Shown: positions 15,746 through 21,999 of the stretch, in pieces
Position numbering within the stretch: position 1 is the first letter of the stretch
Layout of the letters: each line of letters begins with the position of its first letter
Translations under genes and position numbers: made by a program
NCBI GenBank assembly: GCA_031275595.1
Contig: JAISOO010000070.1
Location: 1 to 26,501 of the forward strand
DNA: 26,501 nt
Reading direction: 5' to 3'
Source: Spirochaetaceae bacterium
GTDB taxonomy: Bacteria; Spirochaetota; Spirochaetia; Treponematales; Breznakiellaceae
The notes under the pieces: model-generated
Told to the model about the DNA's origin: nothing
What the model saw: only the letters and a program-made list of their open reading frames with translations
Databases searched by the model: none

Positions 15746-15865
15746 TTACTCCAGCCCCGCGTTCTTTAGGATAGCTTTTACCGTCCCTTTTGGGATGTCA
15801 TCAGTATGCCGGGGTATAGGGATTTTTACTCCGGGCCGGGGTTGAGCCCTGACAGCGCCATCCAT
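15746..15865 (-). pseudogene. hicA: Truncated HicA toxin (C-terminal remnant)
   Basis: Only the last 30 residues of HicA are present: RPGVKIPIPRHTDDIPKG, followed by TVKAILKNAGLE and TAA (15746-15748). The conserved N-terminal half, including the catalytic histidine segment (G-S-H-H/R type), is absent. Immediately upstream in frame is a 60-bp palindrome (15841-15900). It supplies an ATG at 15863-15865 with GGGAGG about 10 nt before it, so a 39-residue peptide could be made but should lack nuclease activity. Homology is clear by eye; the truncation is seen directly. No HicA N-terminus is found beyond the palindrome. Confidence 0.8.
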
Positions 15866-15900
15866 GGCGCTTTTTCCTCCCGTTGGTCGGCGGGCTCAAC
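15841..15900. repeat. 60-bp palindromic insertion within hicA
   Basis: Terminal inverted repeats GTTGAGCCC (15841-15849) and GGGCTCAAC (15892-15900) enclose a smaller hairpin GCGCCA-TCCA-TGGCGC (15855-15870). It replaces the 5' half of hicA. No target-site duplication is obvious. It resembles a miniature non-coding element, but only one copy is seen here. Confidence 0.6.
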
Positions 15901-15902
15901 CC

Positions 15903-15917
15903 TTCAAGTCCAGGCCC
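15903..15917 (+). repeat. Inverted partial copy of the tRNA 3' end
   Basis: TTCAAGTCCAGG is identical to the T-arm of the minus-strand tRNA below but on the opposite strand, followed by CCC. Relative to the tRNA 3' end it lacks four bases (AAGG). With the tRNA it makes a 12-bp perfect inverted repeat across the tRNA terminator. Confidence 0.65.
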
Positions 15918-15920
15918 ATA

Positions 15921-15946
15921 AACAAAAACAGCCCCTAATAGGGCTG
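15921..15946 (-). terminator. Rho-independent terminator of the tRNA gene
   Basis: CAGCCC (15929-15934) and GGGCTG (15941-15946) form a 6-bp GC stem with a 6-nt loop. On the minus strand it is followed by TTTTTGTT. It lies 8 bp after the tRNA end. Confidence 0.85.
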
Positions 15947-15953
15947 CGTTTTC

Positions 15954-16027
15954 TGGGCCTTCCTGGACTTGAACCAGGGACCTACGGATTATGAGTCCGC
16001 AGCTCTAACCAACTGAGCTAAAGGCCC
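15954..16027 (-). tRNA. tRNA with anticodon CAU (Met or Ile2)
   Basis: A complete 74-nt cloverleaf on the minus strand. The acceptor stem is GGGCCTT/AAGGCCC with discriminator A. The D arm is GCTC-AGTTGGTTA-GAGC, the anticodon stem GCGGA/TCCGT has loop CTCATAA, and the T arm is CCTGG-TTCAAGT-CCAGG. Anticodon CAU means elongator Met or the lysidine-modified Ile2. C4-G69 and C5-G68 are present, which are positions I recall TilS using in E. coli Ile2, so Ile2 is a fair guess. The 3' CCA is not encoded. A TATAAC -10-like box lies at 16040-16045. Confidence 0.95.
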
Positions 16028-16139
16028 GTATTTTCTGCTGTTATAGCGCATAAGCAGTCAGTACGGCGATACTTTTTTACTACTCGATTACAGAGATACC
16101 CCAAAAAACACGGCATGTCAAGCGGCCCGGAAAAGACCC

Positions 16140-16168
16140 TTGCGGAAATTTTCCATATGGACTATACT
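16140..16168 (+). promoter_or_regulatory. Candidate promoter upstream of the tandem arrays
   Basis: TTGCGG (16140-16145), a 17-bp spacer, and TATACT (16163-16168). The -10 is good and the -35 weak. A transcript from here would run through both tandem arrays into the gene at 16693, giving a leader of about 515 nt. Confidence 0.4.
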
Positions 16169-16239
16169 ATTTCTATGTTTTTGACCACCGCAGCCTCAAA
16201 AACAGCCCCCGCCCCTTGTTTTGTGGAGCAAAACGCCAA

Positions 16240-16260
16240 GGCGAAGCCGCAGGCTTCGCC
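16240..16260. repeat. Hairpin GGCGAAGCC-GCA-GGCTTCGCC
   Basis: A perfect 9-bp stem with a 3-nt loop abutting the 7-bp tandem array. The string CCGCAGGCTTCGC also occurs in a hairpin at 19003-19019. Confidence 0.7.
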
Positions 16261-16262
16261 CC

Positions 16263-16379
16263 GGCTCCCGGCTCCCGGCTCCCGGCTCCCGGCTCCCGGC
16301 TCCCGGCTCCCGGCTCCCGGCTCCCGGCTCCCGGCTCCCGGCTCCCGGCTCCCGGCTCCCGGCTCCCGGCTCCCGGCTC
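16263..16379. repeat. Tandem array of GGCTCCC heptamers (16 full copies plus 5 nt)
   Basis: A perfect 7-bp microsatellite of 117 bp. Because 7 is not a multiple of 3 and the unit has no stop, all frames stay open through it (PGSRLPA heptapeptide on the plus strand), so the apparent reading frames here are not evidence of coding. It is probably length-variable by strand slippage. It is intergenic between the tRNA and the gene at 16693. Confidence 0.97.
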
Positions 16380-16381
16380 AT

Positions 16382-16412
16382 ATTATACTTTATGCAAAAC
16401 CAATCATGTCAA
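16382..16412 (-). promoter_or_regulatory. Candidate promoter reading into the heptamer array
   Basis: On the minus strand a consensus TTGACA (16407-16412) and a consensus TATAAT (16382-16387) are separated by 19 bp, slightly long. The predicted start, near 16375, is at the very edge of the GGCTCCC array. The product would be a GGGAGCC-repeat RNA. Confidence 0.45.
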
Positions 16413-16479
16413 GTATCCAATAGCCCAATTTTCCCTTTTTTATGACCCCGCGCTGAAGGGGCCGCCCCTTTTCTCATGC

Positions 16480-16668
16480 GGACAAGACAACGCCCCGTTT
16501 TCTTTAGACAACAGCCTGCTGTCTTTAGCCAATGACCCGCTGTCTTTAGCCAGTACTCCGCCGTCTTTAGACAACAGCCTGTTGTCTTTAGCCATTGATC
16601 CGTTGTCTTTAGCCAATGTCCCGCCGTCTTTAAACCGTAACCCGTTGTCTTTCGACAATGCCCTATTT
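16480..16668. repeat. Degenerate 21-bp tandem array (8 to 9 units) with 63-bp higher-order repeat
   Basis: Eight consecutive 21-bp units starting TCTTT (16501, 16522, 16543, 16564, 16585, 16606, 16627, 16648), preceded by a poorly conserved unit from 16480. Units 1-3 and 4-6 pair as a duplicated 63-bp block with about eight differences. Two units carry GACAACAGCCTGYTGTC palindromes across the junction. Translated in the frame of the downstream gene it gives LSLANDP-like heptapeptides. The array ends about 10 bp before the ribosome binding site of the next gene. The rest of 16028-16692 contains no gene I can support. Confidence 0.9.
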
Positions 16669-16692
16669 TTTTTAAACAAGGAGACCTGGAAC

Positions 16693-17361
16693 ATGAGTCA
16701 AAGAAGCGACTGGCTCCCCGGAACCCGGGAGGGCCAACTCTCCATGGCGGTGGTATGGAACACCGCGCTGCAAAACCACGCCGCGGCGTGGAACATTCCC
16801 CCCTCGGTACCGATGGAATTCTCCCCCTTGGTGGACGCCGCCGCGGCCGCCCTGAGCGCCGCCAAAGACGAAGCCACCCGTACCCCCGTGGCAACGGCCC
16901 AATGCAGAACCGCCTTTGAAGCGCTGACCGCCGCCCTGCGGGACATAAAAAAACGATATATCTATGTGCCGCCCTTGACCGAAGCCGACATCGTCAGCCT
17001 GGGGCTCAAACTCCGGGATACGACCCCCACGGCAAGCGGAACCCCCACGGCCCAGGTAACGGTGGAGAACTACCTGGTGGGCCGCCACGAGCTGGGGGTC
17101 AGGATCGTCTACGTTACCGGCAGCCCCGACGACCCCGCGAACAAGGGCTACCGTATCTGGTACAGCGTCATCGCGCCGGGCGAAACGCCCCCCACCACAA
17201 AGCCCGACGACCTGCGCAAGTCTTTTTTCACCAGGCGGAGGAAGGACCTGATCGAGTTCGACTATGGGGACAGCGGGAAGGCCGTGTATCTTGCCGTGCA
17301 GATAGAGAACGACGGGAAGAAGGGGCCCTGGGGGCCGATGGTCAATGCCCTCATTCCATGA
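16693..17361 (+). CDS. Hypothetical protein, treponeme paralogous family (see 26304)
   Basis: A 222-residue protein without signal peptide or membrane segment. It begins MSQRSDWLPGTREGQLSMAV. It has a predicted helical N-terminal half (VWNTALQNHAAAWNIP; LVDAAAAALSAAKDEATRT; FEALTAALRDIKKRYIY) and a beta-rich C-terminal half (YRIWYSVIAPGETPP; VYLAVQIENDGKKGPWGP). The C-terminal half matches the partial gene at 26304-26501. I recall similar SDWLPG-starting proteins in termite-gut treponemes, but no function is known to me. The start is set by AAGGAG (16678-16683) 9 nt upstream. The frame stays open far upstream only because of the tandem arrays. The tail, with its aromatic KGPWGPMV end, might be fibronectin III-like. 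Confidence 0.75.
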   Translation: MSQRSDWLPGTREGQLSMAVVWNTALQNHAAAWNIPPSVPMEFSPLVDAAAAALSAAKDEATRTPVATAQCRTAFEALTAALRDIKKRYIYVPPLTEADIVSLGLKLRDTTPTASGTPTAQVTVENYLVGRHELGVRIVYVTGSPDDPANKGYRIWYSVIAPGETPPTTKPDDLRKSFFTRRRKDLIEFDYGDSGKAVYLAVQIENDGKKGPWGPMVNALIP

Positions 17362-17536
17362 GGGCGGAGGGATGAAGAAATGGTCCTCCCGCGGCCCTTT
17401 GACCTTTGCCATAACGACGGCCTTTGCCGGGCCTGTGCCGCGCCGCATTACCGACGGGACCCGCTCACTCACTTCGTGTGCGGTTATTTGGCGGAGAGCC
17501 GATGGTTTCGGCGCTTATTCCATGAGGGAGAGAAAA

Positions 17537-17878
17537 ATGGAGTTGATAAAAGGAAAGTATTATACAAAAGAGGACTTCGGTATTGGATTTCCCCGGCAAT
17601 TTGGCGGAATATTCGATATTAACGGGGAAATCTATACATTTTTTACCATGGGAGAAAATTCATTGGGAAAAAAATATGATGATTTCCCTATGGATGATGG
17701 TTTTGTGTATGAAGGACGGGACGACTCCCAGCTTATTGCGTATGGGGTACAACGATCCGGCCATTATCAGATATTTACCCGTAACTTCTTTATGGGTCTT
17801 TTTACCTATATCGGCAAAGGCTGTCGTGAAGAACGCTACGACGACACCCACAACAAAATCTTTTTTGAAACGCCCTAA
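17537..17878 (+). CDS. Small hypothetical protein
   Basis: A 113-residue protein starting MELIKGKYYTKEDFGIGF, rich in aromatic and acidic residues (FDINGEIYTFFTMGEN; YDDFPMDDGFVYEGRDD). It ends with GLFTYIGKGCREERYDDTH. The start is chosen for AGGGAG 6 nt upstream; the longer frame from 17345 overlaps the preceding gene and has a non-coding-looking N-terminus. The LIKGKYYT opening and the Y-I-G-K-G end loosely recall small domains attached to HNH or restriction-type proteins, but the resemblance is weak and I assign no function. It lies 175 bp after the 16693 gene and 72 bp before the TPR lipoprotein. The sequence TTCCATGAGGG occurs at both ends of the preceding gap. Base composition is more AT-rich than its neighbours. 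Confidence 0.65.
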   Translation: MELIKGKYYTKEDFGIGFPRQFGGIFDINGEIYTFFTMGENSLGKKYDDFPMDDGFVYEGRDDSQLIAYGVQRSGHYQIFTRNFFMGLFTYIGKGCREERYDDTHNKIFFETP

Positions 17879-17950
17879 GGCGTACCGCGATGGGACAAGA
17901 CAGGGGCGCCGGTTCTGTAATAAAGCCGTATTGTAAAAGGAGTATTGAGT

Positions 17951-18973
17951 ATGAAACGGTATCTATGGCGAATCTTTGCGCCGGCGCTGGTTTTGGTTAT
18001 TGCGGGCTGCGCCACCACCGGCGGAAGCGGGGATCTTCTCAACAAAAAGATGTATGACCGGGCGATTGAGGACTACAGCGTAGCCCTGCTGATAGACCCC
18101 AATAATGCCGCCGCCTATATCAACCGGGGCATTGTGTATGGCAATAAAGGAATGCCTGACCGGGCGATTGAGGATTTTAACGCCGTCCTGTGGCTCAATC
18201 CTAATTTTGCTAACGCCTATTACAACCGGGGCATTGCGTATTACAATAAAGGGATGTATGACCGGGCCATTGAGGACTTCACCGCCGCCCTGCTGATAGA
18301 CCCCAATTATGCCGCCGCCTATGTCGGCTGGGGTCTTGTGTATGGCCTCAAAGGGATGTATGACCGGGCCATTGCGGACTACAACGTCGCCCTGCGGATC
18401 AATCCCAATAATGCCGATGCCTATAACAACCGGGGCGTTGCGTATAAAAACAAAGGGATGTATGACCGGGCCATTGAGGACTATACCGCCGCCCTACGGA
18501 TCGAACCCAATTATGCCCTCGCCCATTACAACCGGGGTCTTGCGTATAACGCCAAAGGACTGTATGACCGAGCCATTGAGGACTACAGCGCCGCCCTGCG
18601 GATCGAACCCAATTATGTCCTCGCCCATTACAACCGGAGTCTTGCGTATAACGCCAAAGGACTGTATGACCGGGCTATTGAGGATTATACCGCTACCCTG
18701 CTGATAGACCCCAATTATGCCGCCGCCTATTACAACCGGGGTCTTGCGTATAACGCCAAAGGGCTGTATGACCGGGCCATTGATGACTACACTGTCGCCC
18801 TGCGGATCGAACCCAATCTTGCCGCCGCCTATAACAACCGGGGTGTTGCGTATAGCGACAAAAGGATGTACGACCGGGCGATTGAGGACTTCACCGCCGC
18901 TTTGCGGATCGACCCCAATTATGCCAACTCCAGGAGTAATCTTGAAGCGGCACGAAAGGCGCGAGGGTATTAG
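17951..18973 (+). CDS. TPR-repeat lipoprotein
   Basis: A 340-residue exported lipoprotein and protein-protein interaction scaffold. The signal peptide ends in a lipobox (LVIAGC, lipidated Cys20), followed by a short linker ATTGGSG and then nine consecutive 34-residue tetratricopeptide units. The unit pattern is K-G-M-Y-D-R-A-I-E-D-Y-x-A-A-L-x-I-x-P-N-Y-A-x-A-Y-x-N-R-G-x-A-Y. AAAAGGAG (17935-17942) supports the ATG at 17951 rather than the TTG two codons earlier. The repeats are nearly identical at DNA level (102-bp unit), pointing to recent expansion. The final unit degenerates to SNLEAARKARGY. The partner is unknown. It is the last plus-strand gene before the peptide transporter, which has its own promoter candidate. 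Confidence 0.9.
   Translation: MKRYLWRIFAPALVLVIAGCATTGGSGDLLNKKMYDRAIEDYSVALLIDPNNAAAYINRGIVYGNKGMPDRAIEDFNAVLWLNPNFANAYYNRGIAYYNKGMYDRAIEDFTAALLIDPNYAAAYVGWGLVYGLKGMYDRAIADYNVALRINPNNADAYNNRGVAYKNKGMYDRAIEDYTAALRIEPNYALAHYNRGLAYNAKGLYDRAIEDYSAALRIEPNYVLAHYNRSLAYNAKGLYDRAIEDYTATLLIDPNYAAAYYNRGLAYNAKGLYDRAIDDYTVALRIEPNLAAAYNNRGVAYSDKRMYDRAIEDFTAALRIDPNYANSRSNLEAARKARGY
18044..18960 (+). repeat. Nine 102-bp direct repeats within the TPR lipoprotein gene
   Basis: The strings TATGACCGGGC and CGGGGTCTTGCGTATAACGCC recur at 102-bp spacing with few changes, strongest between the units at about 18540-18840. Such near-identity invites unequal recombination and assembly collapse. Confidence 0.8.
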
Positions 18974-19002
18974 GCGTCTGCTTCTTGCCTTTCCCGGCCA
19001 TG

Positions 19003-19019
19003 CCCGCAGGCTTCGCGGG
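19003..19019. repeat. Small hairpin CCCGC-AGGCTTC-GCGGG after the TPR gene
   Basis: A 5-bp GC stem, 30 bp after the stop codon at 18971-18973, with no U-tract. It shares CCGCAGGCTTCGC with the hairpin at 16240. It could act as an RNA 3' stabiliser; a terminator role is weak. Confidence 0.45.
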
Positions 19020-19089
19020 TAAGGCTCAAGCAGCCGGTCGTTCCGCCCCGCTCCATTCCCCCTGTTTTTTAATATTTTTGAACGCTTAC

Positions 19090-19118
19090 TTGATCAATTC
19101 CCAAAATGGGACTATCCT
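19090..19118 (+). promoter_or_regulatory. Candidate promoter of the peptide transporter operon
   Basis: TTGATC (19090-19095), a 17-bp spacer, and TATCCT (19113-19118). Each hexamer matches four of six consensus bases. Start would be near 19125, just ahead of the AGAAGG ribosome binding site (19129-19134). Confidence 0.35.
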
Positions 19119-19139
19119 CCCCATTTATAGAAGGCGTGT

Positions 19140-20105
19140 ATGCTCAAGTATATCATCAAAAGACTTATGCTGATGATCCCCGTCTTATTGGGGGTTACGT
19201 TTATCGTCTTTTTTATTATGAATCTCACCCCCGGGGACCCCGCGGTGCTGATCCTGGGGGAACAGGCCAGTCCCGAGGCCATAGCCCAGGTTCGGGAAGA
19301 ATTGGGCCTCAACGATCCCCTCCTGGTACGGTACGTTACCTATATCAAGAATATGTGCCGGGGCGATCTGGGGATCTCCTACCGGAATAAGCTCAGCGTG
19401 TGGGACCAGGTTTGGGATAAATTCCCCAACACCTGTATCCTGGCCTTTGCGGGGATCATCGTCGCCCTCGTTATCGGGATCCCCGTGGGCATCCTGTCGG
19501 CGAAAAAACAGTATACCGTCCTGGACAATATCACCGTGGTCCTGTCCCTGGTGGGGGTTTCCATGCCGAATTTCTGGCTGGGCCTGCTGCTTTCCCTGCT
19601 TTTTGCCCTTAAACTGGGCTGGCTCCCCTCCCAGGGCATGGGCTCCGGCTTTTTTCCCCTGCTCAGGAGCGTTATCCTCCCCGCCATAACCCTGGGAACC
19701 GGGGTGGCCGCCACGGTAGTCAGGATGACCCGGTCTTCTATGCTGGAAGTCATCCGCCAGGACTACATCGTTACCGCCCGTTCCAAGGGGATCACCGAAA
19801 AGGAAGTAACCCGTAAGCATATGTTTAAAAACGCCCTTATCCCCATCATCACCGCGGTGGGCCTGGAGTTCGGCATCCTCCTGGGGGGGGCCATGTTGAC
19901 CGAAACCGTGTTTTCCTGGCCCGGCTTGGGAAGGCTCATGGTGGATGCCATTACCCGCAAGGATATTCCCATGGTCCTCGGTTCGGTTATTTTTATGGCG
20001 GTCATGTTCTCCCTGGTGAACCTCGCGGTGGATATAATTTACGCCTTTGTGGATCCCCGGATTAAATCCCAGTACAAAGCCGCGGAAATAAGGAATGCGG
20101 CATGA
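19140..20105 (+). CDS. Oligopeptide/dipeptide ABC transporter permease (DppB/OppB type)
   Basis: Inner-membrane permease subunit of a peptide importer. The 321-residue protein has the family N-terminus, with a first transmembrane helix inside MLKYIIKRLMLMIPVLLG and the conserved LTPGDPA just after it. Several further helices follow, and a cytoplasmic EAA loop DYIVTARSKGITEKEV that docks on the ATPases. The C-terminus DIIYAFVDPRIK is typical of the family. AGAAGG 5 nt upstream supports the start. It is the first gene of a tight operon and overlaps the next permease by 4 bp (ATGA). DppB/OppB/NikB families look alike; peptide specificity is favoured because an M42 aminopeptidase closes the operon. 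Confidence 0.93.
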   Translation: MLKYIIKRLMLMIPVLLGVTFIVFFIMNLTPGDPAVLILGEQASPEAIAQVREELGLNDPLLVRYVTYIKNMCRGDLGISYRNKLSVWDQVWDKFPNTCILAFAGIIVALVIGIPVGILSAKKQYTVLDNITVVLSLVGVSMPNFWLGLLLSLLFALKLGWLPSQGMGSGFFPLLRSVILPAITLGTGVAATVVRMTRSSMLEVIRQDYIVTARSKGITEKEVTRKHMFKNALIPIITAVGLEFGILLGGAMLTETVFSWPGLGRLMVDAITRKDIPMVLGSVIFMAVMFSLVNLAVDIIYAFVDPRIKSQYKAAEIRNAA

Positions 20106-20983
20106 AACAAACCAAACAGCGTTCCCTCTGGGGCGAAGTGTGGCGCAGACTGAAAAAAAACAAATTGGCCCTGGTCGGTTTGGGGTTCCTTGTCCTTCTA
20201 TTTGTCATTGCCATAACCACCATCATCATTGACGCGGTAACCCACGGGATGGTTTACAACACCTATGTGATTAAGCAGAATCTCCGCATGAGGCTCCAGG
20301 GGCCCAGCCCGGGGCAGCCCTTTGGCCTTGATGAATTCGGCAGATCCATCCTGTACCGTATGCTCTGGGCCATACGGTACAGCCTCTTTATGGGAACCGC
20401 CGCCATCGTCGTGTCTACCATCGTGGGGGGTATCCTGGGGGCCCTGGCAGGGTACTACGGAAAGATGGCCGATAATTCCATCATGCGTTTTATGGATGTC
20501 CTCCTGGCCATCCCCTCCATGCTTCTCGCCACCGCTATCGTGGCGGCGCTGGGGACGAGTCTGGTTAATGTCCTTATCGCCATTGCCATATCCTATATCC
20601 CCACCTTTGCCCGCACGGTCAGGGCTTCGGTGCTCACCGTCAAGGAACAGGAATATATTGAGGCGGCCCGGGCCCTGGGGGCGGGGGATTTCCGCATCAT
20701 TTTTAAATATATCATCCCCAATTCCATGGCGCCCTTGATAGTCCAGGCCACCCTGGGGGTTGCGGGGGCGATCCTTTCCATAGCGGGCCTTTCCTTCCTG
20801 GGGCTGGGTATACAACCCCCCACCCCCGAATGGGGCTCCATGCTTTCCGGGGCCCGTTCCTACATCCGGGAAGGCTGGCACATCACGGTGATCCCCGGGC
20901 TGGGCATTATGCTGACCATCCTTGCCCTGAACGTGCTGGGGGACGGGCTGCGGGATGCCTTGGACCCTCGGCTTAAAACCTGA
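20102..20983 (+). CDS. Oligopeptide/dipeptide ABC transporter permease (DppC/OppC type)
   Basis: Second permease subunit, forming a heterodimeric channel with the gene before it. The 293-residue protein has a cytoplasmic N-terminus (SLWGEVWRRLKKNKLALVG, the OppC_N region) and a first helix at about 23-45. The family sequence GPSPGQPFGLDEFGRSIL precedes the core, and the EAA loop reads EYIEAARALGAGDFRII. The C-terminus ends LNVLGDGLRDALDPRLKT, nearly diagnostic for DppC. The start overlaps the upstream stop as ATGA. The following ATPase begins 11 bp after its stop. Confidence 0.94.
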   Translation: MKQTKQRSLWGEVWRRLKKNKLALVGLGFLVLLFVIAITTIIIDAVTHGMVYNTYVIKQNLRMRLQGPSPGQPFGLDEFGRSILYRMLWAIRYSLFMGTAAIVVSTIVGGILGALAGYYGKMADNSIMRFMDVLLAIPSMLLATAIVAALGTSLVNVLIAIAISYIPTFARTVRASVLTVKEQEYIEAARALGAGDFRIIFKYIIPNSMAPLIVQATLGVAGAILSIAGLSFLGLGIQPPTPEWGSMLSGARSYIREGWHITVIPGLGIMLTILALNVLGDGLRDALDPRLKT

Positions 20984-20994
20984 GGGGCGGATCC

Positions 20995-21999
20995 ATGAAA
21001 GCAGGGGAATTGCTCCGGGTAGAGGATTTGACCATCCGGTACGTAACCGATGACGGTATTGTGGAAGCCCTGAATGGGGTGAGTTTATCCCTCAAGGAAC
21101 AACATACCCTGGGCCTGGTGGGTGAGACCGGCGCCGGAAAAACCACCCTGGCCAAGGGCATCATGGGGCTTATTCCGGATCCCCCGGGGGAAGTCCTCAC
21201 GGGCAAGGTGGTTTTTGACGGACAGGATCTGCTTAAAGAGGGGGAAGGAAAGATGCGGGCCATCCGGGGCAGCCAAATTTCCATGATTTTCCAGGACCCC
21301 ATGACCAGCCTGAACCCGGTGATGACCGTAGGGGACCAGATCATGGAGGTTATCAAAACCCACAATAAAAAACTGACCGGCCGGGCGGCGGTGGCGGCGG
21401 TACGGGATATGCTGGAAACGGTGGGCATCTCCGCGGACCGGATAGCGGAGTATCCCCATCAATTTTCCGGGGGTATGAAACAGCGGGTTATCATCGCCAT
21501 CGCCCTGGCCTGCAATCCCAAATTACTCATCGCCGATGAACCTACCACCGCCTTGGACGTAACCATCCAGGCCCAGGTGCTGGAAATGATTCGGGATATA
21601 AAAGCCCGGCTCCATACCGCCATGCTGCTGATTTCCCACGATTTGGGAGTGGTGGCTCAAAACTGCGATCATGTGGCGATTATGTATGCCGGGGAGATTA
21701 TGGAATACGGAAGCCTCCGGGATATTTTTAAAACCCCCCGGCATCCCTACACCATAGGTCTTTTGGATTCCATTCCCAGCCTCGCGAAGGAAGTACGCCG
21801 GCTTAAACCCATTCAGGGACTCATGCCGGATCCCACGGATCTTCCCCGGGGCTGTAAATTCCATACCCGGTGTAATTATGCGATCCCCGCCTGTACCGCA
21901 GCGATTCCCGGGCTTATCAACCTGGGTAACACCCCGGAAGCGGAACATTCGGTCCGCTGCCTCCGCGCCCGGGAACTTTCCCTCCGGGGAGCGCCGTAA
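20995..21999 (+). CDS. Peptide ABC transporter ATP-binding protein (DppD/OppD type)
   Basis: Cytosolic ATPase subunit that powers the two permeases. Walker A is GETGAGKTT, the Q-loop lies in MIFQDPMTSLNPV, the ABC signature is FSGGM, and Walker B is LLIADEPTTALD with the H-loop in LLISHDLGVV. The C-terminal oligopeptide-specific region (PDPTDLPRGCKFHTRC, then C-x-A) has the cysteines that in some DppD/OppD proteins bind an iron-sulfur cluster. Length is 334 residues, as expected. GAGGGGCGG precedes the ATG. The final A of its TAA stop is the first base of the next ATG, so translation is coupled. Confidence 0.94.
   Translation: MKAGELLRVEDLTIRYVTDDGIVEALNGVSLSLKEQHTLGLVGETGAGKTTLAKGIMGLIPDPPGEVLTGKVVFDGQDLLKEGEGKMRAIRGSQISMIFQDPMTSLNPVMTVGDQIMEVIKTHNKKLTGRAAVAAVRDMLETVGISADRIAEYPHQFSGGMKQRVIIAIALACNPKLLIADEPTTALDVTIQAQVLEMIRDIKARLHTAMLLISHDLGVVAQNCDHVAIMYAGEIMEYGSLRDIFKTPRHPYTIGLLDSIPSLAKEVRRLKPIQGLMPDPTDLPRGCKFHTRCNYAIPACTAAIPGLINLGNTPEAEHSVRCLRARELSLRGAP

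Noticed and set aside
16263..16668. CRISPR array
   Set aside because: The repeats are directly contiguous 7-bp and 21-bp units without spacers, and no cas gene is nearby.
16216..16692. Long upstream extension of the 16693 gene through both tandem arrays
   Set aside because: The frame is open only because the 7-bp and 21-bp units lack stops; other frames and the opposite strand are open too. A clear AAGGAG with ATG at 16693 gives the family-like start.
17345..17536. 64-codon N-terminal extension of the small protein at 17537
   Set aside because: Overlaps the preceding gene's stop and has a low-quality composition, whereas AGGGAG precedes the ATG at 17537.
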